Source: Tropicimonas sp. IMCC34011
GTDB taxonomy: Bacteria > Pseudomonadota > Alphaproteobacteria > Rhodobacterales > Rhodobacteraceae
Assembly (NCBI RefSeq): GCF_003390865.1
Contig: NZ_QMEJ01000001.1
Span: 248,001-312,000 of the forward strand
Reading direction: 5' to 3'
Length of the DNA stretch: 64,000 nt
Below, piece after piece: positions 7,997-16,555 of this stretch (position 1 is the stretch's first letter; each line of letters starts with the position of its first letter). Under the pieces are notes generated by a model. That model was not told the DNA's origin. It worked only from the letters and a program-made list of their open reading frames with translations, and did no database searches. Both the position numbers and the translations under genes were made by a program.

Positions 7997-8428
7997 ATGT
8001 TCAAGGTACAGGTGAAACGGACCCGCCACCGGCGCATCCCCAAGGCGCCCACTGGCCCGTCGCGGGTGAAGGTGGGGTTCCCGGCGGGCACGGCGCCCGG
8101 CGACATCATGGATATCGCGATCTGGAACCACTTCGGCACGCGCACCATCCCCGAACGTCCGTTCCTCGACAACGCCATGCGCGACAACCGGGACAAGTAC
8201 CGGGACGCCATGAGGCGCAGCGCTCGCAAGATCCTCCGCGGCGAGACCAGCATGTCGACCGTGATGCAGTTGCTGGGGAACCGCGCGGCCGCCGACATCA
8301 GCAACGAGATAGAAGAGCTTAGCACCCCGGCTAACGCACCTTCGACCATCCGGCAAAAGGGGTCTGAAAACCCCCTCGTTGATAGCGGGCGGATGCGCAA
8401 CTCCGTCACATTCAAGGTTGACCGATGA
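7997..8428 (+). CDS. Tail completion / virion morphogenesis protein
   Basis: 143 residues, basic. VKVGFPAGT, IAIWNHFGTRTIPERPFLDNAMRDNRDKYRDAM (about residues 48-75) and a C-terminal ENPLVDSGRMRNSVTF match the general layout of gp10/gpG-like tail completion proteins, in which a conserved N-E/HFGT..IP.RPF.. segment precedes a long helix. It joins the tail tube terminus to the head connector. Confidence 0.72.
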   Translation: MFKVQVKRTRHRRIPKAPTGPSRVKVGFPAGTAPGDIMDIAIWNHFGTRTIPERPFLDNAMRDNRDKYRDAMRRSARKILRGETSMSTVMQLLGNRAAADISNEIEELSTPANAPSTIRQKGSENPLVDSGRMRNSVTFKVDR

Positions 8429-8751
8429 GCGCAGCAATCGAGCATTTCGCCCAGCCTGTCACGCGCTCCCGACAGGTGCGCGGCACGTACAACGATGCGG
8501 GCGATTACCTCCCCGGAACCGCAGCCTCCGAGACCATTCTGGCGGCCGTCCAGCCGGCCAGCGACAAGGATCTTCGAGACGCGCCGGAGGGCGTACGCGA
8601 AGAGGCAGAGTTCAGCCTGTGGACCCGTGAGGACATCACAGAGGACGACACGGTCACCGGGGCCGCGGAGTTCAAGGGGAAACCCTTCCGGGTGCTGTCC
8701 GTCGCGCCGTGGCGGACGCATCGCAAGGCACTCTTGGGGCTCGCGAAGTGA
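8425..8751 (+). CDS. Head-tail connector, hypothetical
   Basis: 108 residues; start overlaps the previous stop (ATGA). Features: RSRQVRGTYNDAGDYLPGTA near the start, then beta-strand-rich text and a C-terminal FKGKPFRVLSVAPWRTHRKALLGLA. Such small beta-barrel proteins at this position act as stoppers or neck proteins in related myoviruses. The family was not pinned down. Confidence 0.65.
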   Translation: MSAAIEHFAQPVTRSRQVRGTYNDAGDYLPGTAASETILAAVQPASDKDLRDAPEGVREEAEFSLWTREDITEDDTVTGAAEFKGKPFRVLSVAPWRTHRKALLGLAK

Positions 8752-9227
8752 GCTTTCACGACACATTCAATCGGTGGCTTGGGCCTTTGCTTGGGGTGAC
8801 CGTCATCAAGGCGTACCAGTCGGGGCATCGGCCTGACCTACCGTACCTGACCAGCAACATCACGGATCGCCTGATCCTGTCCCAGACCCCGCGTGACGTC
8901 ATCTACGGCGAGGCGGACGGGGCGCCGATTGTCGAGGCCGTCCATGACGTCGAGTGGCGTGTGACAGTGCAGGCTTACGGCCCGGACCCGATGGCACTCC
9001 TCGCGCCGCTCTCTGGCGTAAAGCACCTGCCCCGCGCGACGGAGAGCCTCGCGCCCTACCGCCTGCATGAGGTCGGGCGCGCTCAGTTCGTGCCCGAGAA
9101 AATCCAGACCGGATGGGAGCCCCGCGCCTCTGTCCGCGTGATCTGTCACGGCATCCACCGTGAGAGCCGTCCCGGCGAAGTAGCCGAGGCAACCGTTCCC
9201 GCCATCAACTTCGAGGCAAGCCCATGA
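8748..9227 (+). CDS. Phage neck terminator protein, gp12-like (LIC_12616-type)
   Basis: 159 residues from the GTG at 8748, overlapping the previous stop as GTGA; the earlier ATG at 8709 lies deep in the preceding gene. Text such as WLGPLLGVTVIKAYQSGHRP, DVEWRVTVQAYGPDPM and ASVRVICHGIHRES fits the LIC_12616/neck terminator pattern. Its role is to close the tail tube end that meets the neck. Confidence 0.68.
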   Translation: MSFHDTFNRWLGPLLGVTVIKAYQSGHRPDLPYLTSNITDRLILSQTPRDVIYGEADGAPIVEAVHDVEWRVTVQAYGPDPMALLAPLSGVKHLPRATESLAPYRLHEVGRAQFVPEKIQTGWEPRASVRVICHGIHRESRPGEVAEATVPAINFEASP

Positions 9228-10360
9228 CCCTTCCCGCAAGCCTGGTGGTGAACGTCACCGTCAGGGCCAATGACCGCTTTCCGCCGCGCCGCGGCTTCGG
9301 CATTCCGCTGTTTCTCACGTCGGTCACCAAGGCCGGAAAACTGACGTCCGACATCCGGACGCGCGCCTATGGTTCCATGCCTGAGGTCGCGAACGACTGG
9401 GACGCCGCTGACGCCTTCTACAAGGCCGCTCAGTTCGCGTTCTCCCAGAACCCGCGCCCGTCGCAGATCAAAGTGGCCTACTACGACCCCACGGATATCG
9501 ACGCCGCCGGCCTCTCCGACGAACTGGATGCGATCCGCGACTACGACGCAAACTGGTTCTGGGCCGTCCCCGAGGCCACGCTGCGCGATACCGCTGCGCT
9601 GCAAGGTCTGATCGACTGGACGGAGACCGAGGAGCGCATCGCTGTCATCGCGTCCAACGATCCGAACCTGAAGGACAGCGCCGACGCCACGAACATCGCA
9701 GCGGTGAACAAGGATCAGGTGATCAACACCGCCGTCGTCTACTCGTCCACCGCCGCCGAGTATCCCGACATGGCGCTCGCGGCCACGCTGGCGGCGCGGA
9801 GCCTCGATCAGGCGGACAGCCACTATACCGCGGCCTTCAAGCGCCTGCGTCTCATCACACCCGAGAACATCCCCGTCAGCGACTTCAACGCGATCACCGG
9901 TCTGACCGCCGGCGTGGGCGCAGACGATGCCAACGGGCATTGCGCGAACGTCTATGTCGAGATCGGCGAGCTGCCTCAGCTGCAAACCGGCATGACCCTG
10001 ACGCCGAACACCTTCATCGATGAGGTGCACTTCCGGTACTGGCTGGCGGCGCGCGGGCGGGAGAAGATCCTGTCCGTCTTCGCGAACAACGACGTCGTGC
10101 CCTATGACGACCTCGGCATCGCCATGCTGACGAGCGCCATCCGCGAAGTGATGCTCCAGGCTCAGCAGAGCGGCCACATCGCCCGCGTCTACGACGACGA
10201 AAACGGGGAGTTCCTGGCGCCGTACACGATCACCGCGCCCGAGATCGCCGACATCGACGCAGCGCAGCGGCAGGCCCGCGTGTTCCCGACCATCGAAGTG
10301 GGCTTCCGGTATGCCGGCGCTGTGCACTTCGCCAGCGTTGAATTTTCGATCTCATATTAA
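9224..10360 (+). CDS. Tail sheath protein, DUF3383 family
   Basis: 378 residues, start overlapping the previous stop. Pattern of DUF3383: short beta start LVVNVTVRAND, RGFGIPLFLTS, AAQFAFSQNPRPSQIKVAYYD, NWFWAVPE, and a C-terminal RVFPTIEVGFRYAGAVHF. This family forms the contractile sheath in several small myoviruses. It is followed at once by the tube gene. Confidence 0.85.
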   Translation: MTLPASLVVNVTVRANDRFPPRRGFGIPLFLTSVTKAGKLTSDIRTRAYGSMPEVANDWDAADAFYKAAQFAFSQNPRPSQIKVAYYDPTDIDAAGLSDELDAIRDYDANWFWAVPEATLRDTAALQGLIDWTETEERIAVIASNDPNLKDSADATNIAAVNKDQVINTAVVYSSTAAEYPDMALAATLAARSLDQADSHYTAAFKRLRLITPENIPVSDFNAITGLTAGVGADDANGHCANVYVEIGELPQLQTGMTLTPNTFIDEVHFRYWLAARGREKILSVFANNDVVPYDDLGIAMLTSAIREVMLQAQQSGHIARVYDDENGEFLAPYTITAPEIADIDAAQRQARVFPTIEVGFRYAGAVHFASVEFSISY

Positions 10361-10373
10361 GGAGGGCTAGGAC

Positions 10374-10811
10374 ATGGCCGGACTTCACACAGCCTATTCG
10401 TTCGACCAAGTGTCGATCACCCTCGATGGTCGCACCGTGCGAGGCATGGACGAGGGAGACAACGCCTTCGAGGTCGCGCCGATGGCGAACCGCGGCGAGA
10501 TGCGCGTGGGTGCCAGCGGGGACAGCATCTTTTCCGGGTCCACGAACAAAGCCGCGCGCTTCACCCTGAGGCTGATGCACACGTCGCCGACGCACCGGCA
10601 GCTGATGGAGAAGGACGTGCAGTCCAGCGCGGGGGTGCGCCGGGCGTTCCCGCTGTCGTTCAAGGACATCGGCTCGGGCGAGGGCGGCTCCGCGACGGGG
10701 TGCTGGATCGAGCAGGCGCCTACCGTCCAGAAGGGCCAGAACGCCACCGTGCGCGAGTGGGTCATCGTGGCCGGCGACTATGCCCCCAGCATCCCGAATG
10801 AGGCCCGCTAA
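10374..10811 (+). CDS. Tail tube protein, DUF3277 family
   Basis: 145 residues behind AGGAGG. Pattern: YSFDQVSITLDGRTVRGMDEGDNAFEVAP and later TNKAARFTLRLMHTSPTHRQLM, typical of DUF3277 tube proteins that stack as hexamers inside the sheath. Stop TAA overlaps the next ATG by one base. Confidence 0.83.
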   Translation: MAGLHTAYSFDQVSITLDGRTVRGMDEGDNAFEVAPMANRGEMRVGASGDSIFSGSTNKAARFTLRLMHTSPTHRQLMEKDVQSSAGVRRAFPLSFKDIGSGEGGSATGCWIEQAPTVQKGQNATVREWVIVAGDYAPSIPNEAR

Positions 10812-11242
10812 TGGCCGAAAAGCGGATCAACAACACGACGTACCGCGTAGGTCGGGTGACGGCGCCTGAGGCTCTGCGGATGAAGGTTCGCATCGGCAAG
10901 ATGCTGGGGCCGGGCCTGGAGGACATGGTTCTCGCCGTCGCGGCTGGCGTCTCGGACGATATGGACGTCAAGGCGAAGGCGAACGCTGCGGTCATGTCGG
11001 CGGTTGGCATGGCGTTCGAGCGGTGCGATCCCGACGCAGTGGTGCAGCTGGCTGGCGAGATCGTTGCCAAGTCCGAGTGGAAAGCGCCCTCCGGCGACTG
11101 GACCACAACCGACTTCGAGGGCGACATGACGGAGCGCCCGGCGGACCTCTACCCGCTGATCGGCTTCGTCCTGAAGGAGGCCCTCGGGGCTTTTTTTCCC
11201 GCAGGCGCGGCCGGCCGCCTCATGGGGGCGAAAGCGCACTAA
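10811..11242 (+). CDS. Tail assembly chaperone, short (0-frame) product
   Basis: 143 residues. Helical protein with the order tube - chaperone - tape measure that is diagnostic for tail assembly chaperones (G / GT pair). It should coat the tape measure during tube polymerisation. Near its end the frame passes through seven T (11191-11197) read GCT TTT TTT, an ideal T_TTT_TTT slippery heptamer, and continues to a stop at 11242 in normal translation. Confidence 0.8.
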   Translation: MAEKRINNTTYRVGRVTAPEALRMKVRIGKMLGPGLEDMVLAVAAGVSDDMDVKAKANAAVMSAVGMAFERCDPDAVVQLAGEIVAKSEWKAPSGDWTTTDFEGDMTERPADLYPLIGFVLKEALGAFFPAGAAGRLMGAKAH

Positions 11243-11439
11243 GCCCGGCGGAGGTCGAGCGGATCGCGCCGAATATCGACTGGTTCCTGTACCGTCCGGT
11301 TCAGGCAGACCCTCCGATTTACACCATGCGCGACCTGCATGAGTTCATCACGGTGGAGAACGTGTTGGACGCCCACGAGTTGCTGGACGTCCGGGACGCG
11401 ATGGCGATCAAGGCGAAGCGGGATCGGGGGAAGCGCTAG
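10811..11439 (+). CDS. Tail assembly chaperone, -1 frameshift product (G-T like fusion)
   Basis: A -1 slip on 11191-11197 joins the first 129 codons to the overlapping frame that runs to TAG at 11439. The added tail reads SRRRGRPPHGGESALSPAEV, then ERIAPNIDWFLYRP and MRDLHEFITVENVLDAHELL, a clearly protein-like domain with no good start codon of its own. Paired chaperones made by programmed frameshift are a hallmark of long-tailed phages. The extension would bind the tape measure or tube. An alternative is transcriptional slippage on the T run. Confidence 0.78.
11191..11197 (+). promoter_or_regulatory. Slippery heptamer T_TTT_TTT for -1 frameshift
   Basis: Seven T in phase GCT TTT TTT CCC. 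Downstream GC-rich text (11200-11230, GCAGGCGCGGCCGGCCGCC) can form a strong hairpin that would stall the ribosome, and upstream AAGGAGG (11174-11180) resembles an internal Shine-Dalgarno stimulator at a suitable distance. Confidence 0.72.
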
Positions 11440-11789
11440 CCGGGCTGCCGCAACTCACAATGGTTCTCACCGATCTTCACTAAGTCGCCCTGAGCCATCG
11501 CATAAGCGTCCCACACGCTGATGATGACCGTTTCCCCGTAGGGCATTCCGAAGTCGTGCAGAGCTATGCAGGCATACTCTGCAAAGCCATCTCGGCGGCT
11601 GCCGTTGTCCCGCATCGAGATCCAGAAACTGCGGTCTGCCGTGAACATCGCTTCAACGACCGAGGTCGTGTTGTCTTCGAGGAAAAGACGGGTTGCTTCA
11701 GTGCGCCAGTCTTCAACGTTTTGCGCGGCAGCGGCGCCGAAGATGCACGAGGAAAAAGCGGCAATGGTCGCTGTTCTCATTAAAGCCAT
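11436..11789 (-). CDS. Minus-strand secreted protein (cargo gene in tail operon)
   Basis: 117 residues, start at 11789 behind AAGGAG with 6-base spacing. Signal peptide MALMRTATIAAFSSCIFGAAAAQ, then a mature domain of about 94 residues with three Cys-bearing stretches (EYACIALHDFGMPYGETVI, ENHCELRQPG). It points against the late genes and lies between the chaperone and tape measure, so it is likely expressed in the lysogen as a periplasmic factor. Its stop shares a CTAG with the chaperone stop. Only 12 bases separate its start codon from that of the tape measure. Family not recognised. Confidence 0.75.
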   Translation of the reverse strand: MALMRTATIAAFSSCIFGAAAAQNVEDWRTEATRLFLEDNTTSVVEAMFTADRSFWISMRDNGSRRDGFAEYACIALHDFGMPYGETVIISVWDAYAMAQGDLVKIGENHCELRQPG

Positions 11790-11801
11790 GGGTGTCTCCT
11801 T

Positions 11802-13463
11802 ATGATCGTTGACGAGCTGATCGCCATTATTGGTTACGACATGCGCGGCGAAGCAGATCGGCGGCGGTTTGAAGCCAGTTTGGACAACCTTAACCGAAAG
11901 ATGAACACTTTTGCCACTGTCGCGGGACGGGCTGTGGCTGTGGCCGGTGCTGCGGTAGCGACCGGTCTAGGCTTCATGGGCCGCTCCGTGGTCAACACGG
12001 CAGCGCAATTCGAAGGGTTTGCCGTCCAGCTGGAGACTATCGAGGGGTCCGCGGCGAAGGCAGAACAGTCGATGGACTGGATCTCGGAGTTTGCCCGCAC
12101 GACGCCATACGAGATCGCGGGCCTGACTGATGCGTTCGTGCGCCTCAAGTCGCAAGGCATCGACCCTGTTGCTGACGACGCCATGCGGACCCTTGGCGAC
12201 ACGGCGTCGGCCATGAACAAGCCGCTCATGCAGGCGGTGGAGGCGTTTACGGATGCGTCGACCTTCCAGTTCGAGCGCCTGAGAGAGTTCGGCATCACGG
12301 CACAACAAGCCGGCGACGAGGTGACGTTCAGTTATACGCGGAACGGCGAGCAACTCCAGGAGGTCGTGAAGAAGAACGGTGAGGACGTTCGGCGCTTCCT
12401 GCTGGACAACTTTGGCGAACGCTTCTCCGGCGCGATGGACAAGCAAAGCCGAACGTTCTCCGGCATGGTGTCCAACATTCAGGATTCGTGGACGGACTTT
12501 CAGCGTCGGATCGCAGACGCCGGGTTCTTCGATGTGGTCACGGGGCAACTCGATAGCCTGCTGGGCTGGATCCAGCGCATGGACGAGCAGGGCAATCTGG
12601 ACCGGTGGGCGCAAGGGTTCTCGGACGCCTTCACCACAGTCGTGAATATCGGCCGGGATACAGTCGAGCGGCTGGCGCGGCACATGGGGACGCTGCGCGA
12701 CTTGTTCGCGGATGATGAGTGGGGGCCACGCCTTCAGGCTTTTGCCGGCGCATTCGCGGCCCTAGCTATCTGGTTCTCGCCGTTCATCCGATCCATGGCA
12801 GTCCTCAGCTTTGTGCTCGCCGCAATTGAGGATTTCCTGTCCTACATGAACGGCGATGACAGCGTCCTCGGTAGATTCTTGGACTGGTTCAAACGCTGGA
12901 CTGGACTGGTCGAAACGGATGGCGCGAATGCCAACAAAGTTCTAGAGGCCATGCGCGCCGCTCTTGAGGGCATCAACGCCGCGGCCGACGGCCTCGGTGA
13001 GAAGCTGAAGTCTCTCACTGGGTTCTTTGACTCAACGAAGGGGTGGGAAGATCGCTTCAGGTCGCTCGATCTTCTCCCCAACATCGGCCTTCTCAGCAAG
13101 CCGCAGCAACCCGAGTTTGATGTCGAGGCCATGCGCAAGAAGCTCGACCTAATGGTGGTAGAGTGGTCCAAGAAGAAATACGGCGGCGGCAAGGGTGGAG
13201 GCCCCACCAGTATCGAGATCACGGAGCCCAATGCGTTTGAAGAGCGCGTCGGAGAGATCAATCACCAACTCGGGGCAGGCTCTGTCCAGTCGACCATGAA
13301 CGATCACCGAGTCACGAATAACAACGTCTCGGCGCCGATCACGATCCAGCAGACCATCAACCAGGCGACAGATGCGCCGCGCGCTGCGGCGGAGGCAACA
13401 GGTCAGGCCGTCGGGTCAGCCGTTGGCACCGCCGCTCGCATCCAATCGGAGGGAGCGAATTGA
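11802..13463 (+). CDS. Tail tape measure protein
   Basis: 553 residues. It follows the chaperone pair. Contains the conserved tape-measure block FEGFAVQLETIEGSAAKAEQ, WISEFARTTPYEIAGLTDAF and SAMNKPLMQAVEAFTDAS, hydrophobic segments near residues 45-65 and 305-340, and a low-complexity C-terminus. At 553 residues it predicts a short tail. The ribosome site is weak, as the gap to the opposing secreted gene is only 12 bases. Confidence 0.88.
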   Translation: MIVDELIAIIGYDMRGEADRRRFEASLDNLNRKMNTFATVAGRAVAVAGAAVATGLGFMGRSVVNTAAQFEGFAVQLETIEGSAAKAEQSMDWISEFARTTPYEIAGLTDAFVRLKSQGIDPVADDAMRTLGDTASAMNKPLMQAVEAFTDASTFQFERLREFGITAQQAGDEVTFSYTRNGEQLQEVVKKNGEDVRRFLLDNFGERFSGAMDKQSRTFSGMVSNIQDSWTDFQRRIADAGFFDVVTGQLDSLLGWIQRMDEQGNLDRWAQGFSDAFTTVVNIGRDTVERLARHMGTLRDLFADDEWGPRLQAFAGAFAALAIWFSPFIRSMAVLSFVLAAIEDFLSYMNGDDSVLGRFLDWFKRWTGLVETDGANANKVLEAMRAALEGINAAADGLGEKLKSLTGFFDSTKGWEDRFRSLDLLPNIGLLSKPQQPEFDVEAMRKKLDLMVVEWSKKKYGGGKGGGPTSIEITEPNAFEERVGEINHQLGAGSVQSTMNDHRVTNNNVSAPITIQQTINQATDAPRAAAEATGQAVGSAVGTAARIQSEGAN

Positions 13464-14035
13464 GCGCAATCATCGTCTCCCCCGTCGCCGTGCTGCCGAT
13501 CCCGGTGACGGTTTCGGAGCAGCACGTCTCCACGCTGGAGATGACGGAGAACCCAGTCGAGACCGGCGCCTCAATGGTGGACCACGCTTACCGCAAGCCG
13601 CGCAAGATCACGCTGGACAGCGCACTGCCGCTCCCTCAAGCGACATGGCAGGTGATCAAGCGCATCCAGCAGGACCGCCGGCCCTTCACGCTCGTGACCG
13701 GGCTGGACGTCTATCGCTCGATGCTGATCAAGGACGTGTCCGTCACACGCGACCCCGGCTCGGCGCTGATCCTCGCCGCCTCGATCCAGTTGCAGGAGGC
13801 GCTGCTTGTCGAGACATCCCGGTTTGCCGTTCAGGGGGGCACAGGAGCGGCGCCTTCGACGGCTGGCGGGGCATCCACCCCAAGCGCCGAGAAGGCCGCC
13901 AGCGACACGCCCACGCAGTCGCGCACGGCATCCACGGTCCATAGGGGCGACACGCCGCTTCAAGATGCGGTGACGGAAGGCCCGTCGCCGGAGGCCAAGC
14001 GGCATCGGTCCATCCTGGCGGGGATCCTGCAATGA
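13460..14035 (+). CDS. Baseplate/Dit-like tail protein
   Basis: 191 residues from a TTG start at 13460 overlapping the tape measure stop; GGAGG lies 7 bases upstream and decides this start. Residues 15-115 (TENPVETGASMVDHAYRKPRKITLDS ... LTVTRDPGSALILAASIQLQEAL pattern) resemble the N-terminal domain of Dit-like phage tail proteins. Residues 120-180 are a Ser/Thr/Ala linker. Likely part of the inner baseplate at the tail tip. Confidence 0.68.
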   Translation: MSAIIVSPVAVLPIPVTVSEQHVSTLEMTENPVETGASMVDHAYRKPRKITLDSALPLPQATWQVIKRIQQDRRPFTLVTGLDVYRSMLIKDVSVTRDPGSALILAASIQLQEALLVETSRFAVQGGTGAAPSTAGGASTPSAEKAASDTPTQSRTASTVHRGDTPLQDAVTEGPSPEAKRHRSILAGILQ

Positions 14036-14322
14036 AGCGCATCACCGTTTCTGATCATCCGGACCAGCAATTCAGCATGATCATCGCGGGACGACGGATC
14101 ACCATGCGGCTGCGGCACAACCCGACGATTGACCGGTGGTCCTTCGACCTCGCGATCGATGACGGGTGGGTCTTGCGCGGGCGGCGCATCGTGACCGGTG
14201 TTGATCTGCTCAAGCCTTTCGGATTTGGCATCGGCATGATCTTCGCGGCGCGCACCGGGCCTCTGTCAGAGCCAGACCGCACGGCCCTGCCGGCCGGTGA
14301 CGTGGAGCTTTATCAGGCATGA
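14032..14322 (+). CDS. Baseplate plug protein, Pam3 gp18-like
   Basis: 96 residues, overlapping neighbours on both sides by 4 bases. Beta-rich (FSMIIAGRRITMRLRHNPTIDRWSFDLAID) with C-terminal FGFGIGMIFAA. This resembles the small plug protein in the baseplate of cyanophage Pam3 and relatives. Location between Dit-like and hub genes agrees. Confidence 0.72.
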   Translation: MKRITVSDHPDQQFSMIIAGRRITMRLRHNPTIDRWSFDLAIDDGWVLRGRRIVTGVDLLKPFGFGIGMIFAARTGPLSEPDRTALPAGDVELYQA

Positions 14323-15206
14323 GCCTGCAATACCTGCGCAAGGTTCGGCTCACGGCGGTGGGTTCGTCCGGGCTGGTCATCAACGCGGGGCAAGGGGGCG
14401 GCGAAGACCTCAAGATCGGGTTTAGCGTGTCGCGATCCCTATCCTCCTCCGCGAATGACGCCTCGATCCAGATCTGGAACCTCAGCGAGGGGCACCGGAA
14501 CGCAATGGGTCGGGAACTGGAAGACGTGCGGCTCGAAGCGGGGTATCTGCCGCCGGACGGGGATGATCAGACGGGCGTCATCTTCGCAGGCCAGATCCGG
14601 GAAGTCCGTCACGAAAAGCAGGACGGCGACATCATAACCACGCTCGATTGCGGCGACGGGGACCGGGCTTTGCGGCGCGCAGACGTCTCGAAGACCTTCC
14701 CGGCCGGCACTCCAGTCCAGGACGTGATCGACTACGTGCGCGGGCGATTCGAGGAGTATGGCGTGACCACGGGCGAGGTGGTGCTGTCAGACAAGGCGCG
14801 TGGGGCCTTCGCCCGGCCCTACAGCATGGCCGGCCCGGCCCGGCGGGAGATGGACCGGCTCGGGCGCGCAACGCGGTCCTACTGGTCACTGCAAAACGGC
14901 ACCTTCGAGATGATCCCCGGTGACGGCTACATCGGGACGATCCTGCGCTTCGACGCGGCGACGGGGCTAATCGGGGTGCCGACGATTACGGACAACGGCG
15001 TGAGCGCGGAAGTGCTCTTGAACCCGGAGATCCGGCCCGGCCGCCGGGTGCAGATCGTGTCGGAGCACTGCGAGGTGCCCGGCGAGGACAACATCGTGCG
15101 CGTCTCGGCCGTCACCTTCGCGGGGGACAACCGGGACGGCAACTTCATCGCTCGGATCGAAGGCGAGGCCGTTTCAGGCGGCAAGGTGGACGAGGGAGAA
15201 AGGTAG
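14319..15206 (+). CDS. Baseplate hub protein
   Basis: 295 residues. Text such as LKIGFSVSRSLSSSANDASI, IWNLSEGHRNAMGRELEDVRLEAGY and FAGQIREVRHEKQDGDIITTLDCGDGD is the standard beta-barrel start of gpD/gp27-like hub proteins that form the trimeric hub below the tube. The C-terminus (VQIVSEHCEVPGEDNIVRVSAV) completes the second barrel. Confidence 0.82.
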   Translation: MSLQYLRKVRLTAVGSSGLVINAGQGGGEDLKIGFSVSRSLSSSANDASIQIWNLSEGHRNAMGRELEDVRLEAGYLPPDGDDQTGVIFAGQIREVRHEKQDGDIITTLDCGDGDRALRRADVSKTFPAGTPVQDVIDYVRGRFEEYGVTTGEVVLSDKARGAFARPYSMAGPARREMDRLGRATRSYWSLQNGTFEMIPGDGYIGTILRFDAATGLIGVPTITDNGVSAEVLLNPEIRPGRRVQIVSEHCEVPGEDNIVRVSAVTFAGDNRDGNFIARIEGEAVSGGKVDEGER

Positions 15207-15300
15207 AGATTCACTCCGTCGAATCAGAGTGTTAATATCGGGCATGGAGACGGTGACACGCCTCCACGCCCTAACCAAACGTTTCTGATCGGAGGAACGC

Positions 15301-15891
15301 ATGGCTGAGAAGCCCTTATGCTCAATCGAAGAGTGCAGCAAGCCGGCACTGGCCCGCGGGTGGTGCAGCGCACACTATCAAATGTGGAGAGCGCACGGCG
15401 ACCCGTTAGGGGGTTCTAGAACGCTTAGACCCCGCGGTGAAGCACAGGAGTATCTTAAGTCACTGATCGGCTCTACCGACGAAGCGTGCATCATCTGGCC
15501 TTTCATTCGTATCCGAGATGGCAGGGCCAAGGTCCACTATGAAGGTAGGATGCAGTACGCCGCGCGAGTAGTTTGCCGATTGTCCAATGGCGAGCCACCG
15601 AGTCCGTCGCATCAGGCGGCACACAACTGCGGGCGTGGCAGAGAGGGCTGTGTGAACCCAAACCATTTGAGATGGGCCACTCCGACAGAAAACTCGCTGG
15701 ACCGGTGGGGGCATGGGACCATGCCGCACGGAGAAAGCAGCGGCCAATCTAAGTTGACCGAAGATCAAGTGAAATGGGCGCGGTCAATGTTCGGCAGCAT
15801 GTCCGGTCGAGCAATTGCTCGGCACCTGAACGTTAGCCACGGGGCAATTAAAGACATTAAGAATGGGGTGACATGGGCTCACCTTAGGTAA
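15301..15891 (+). CDS. HNH endonuclease
   Basis: 196 residues behind GGAGGA. The N-terminus has a small Cys/His module (CSIEECSKPALARGWCSAHY). The centre has the HNH core HQAAHNCGRGREGCVNPNHL (about residues 102-121) followed by RWATPTENSLDR. The C-terminus SGRAIARHLNVSHGAIKDI is a helix-turn-helix. It splits the hub and spike genes, so it is a selfish insertion like the one at 2877; both start with MA(K/E)KPL. Confidence 0.88.
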   Translation: MAEKPLCSIEECSKPALARGWCSAHYQMWRAHGDPLGGSRTLRPRGEAQEYLKSLIGSTDEACIIWPFIRIRDGRAKVHYEGRMQYAARVVCRLSNGEPPSPSHQAAHNCGRGREGCVNPNHLRWATPTENSLDRWGHGTMPHGESSGQSKLTEDQVKWARSMFGSMSGRAIARHLNVSHGAIKDIKNGVTWAHLR

Positions 15892-15901
15892 GAGGTGTGA
15901 C

Positions 15902-16555
15902 ATGGGTTATCTTGGAAGATACACGAACACCTTCCGGGACAGCGTAGGCGCCTATGCGCAGGGGGAGCGAGAAGACCAATGGGGACCGTTTCCCGCCGAG
16001 GTTACGGCGTGGCACCCCGAGCGCGGGACAGTGGACGTGCGTCCGCTGATATCGAAGCGGCGATATGACGGCACCCGCCTGCCGATCCCGGACCTGATGG
16101 ACGTGCCGGTGGACATGCCCCGCGGTGCGGCGGGAGCCATGACGTTCCCGATCACGGCGGGGGATCGGGTGACGCTGACCCCGGCGATGCGCTCGACGGA
16201 GAGCTTCGACACGGACGACGAGATTGATGACCCGCGCAGCTTCAACCTCAGCGACGTCCGGGCCTCCATCTCCGGGGGCGATCCGCTCACCGAGCCGCTG
16301 GCAAATGTGGACACCAAGAACCTGCACCTGCGCTTCGGGCCGACCGGAGATTACGGCATCCGGGGAAGCGCGGACGGCAAGATCGCCATCGAGGGGGCGC
16401 AGGGCAACGTCTACACCTTGATCGCCGCGGCCCTCCGAAGCCTCGCCAATGCGCAGACCATCGTAGGCAGCGGGTCATCTTCCGGCGCTTGGAGCCACGA
16501 TCAGAAGGCGACCGTGCTCGGGATCGCTGACCTATTGGATGGGATGGCCCTCTAA
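15902..16555 (+). CDS. Baseplate spike protein, gp138/gpV-like
   Basis: 217 residues. Residues 28-110 (GPFPAEVTAWHPERGTVDVRPLI ... PAGAMTFPITAGDRVTLTPAMRS pattern) match the N-terminal OB-like domain of Gp138 spike proteins that puncture the cell envelope. A repeat-like beta segment follows (NLHLRFGPTGDYGIRGSADG). Next genes are gp25-like and J-like, the usual order. Confidence 0.8.
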   Translation: MGYLGRYTNTFRDSVGAYAQGEREDQWGPFPAEVTAWHPERGTVDVRPLISKRRYDGTRLPIPDLMDVPVDMPRGAAGAMTFPITAGDRVTLTPAMRSTESFDTDDEIDDPRSFNLSDVRASISGGDPLTEPLANVDTKNLHLRFGPTGDYGIRGSADGKIAIEGAQGNVYTLIAAALRSLANAQTIVGSGSSSGAWSHDQKATVLGIADLLDGMAL

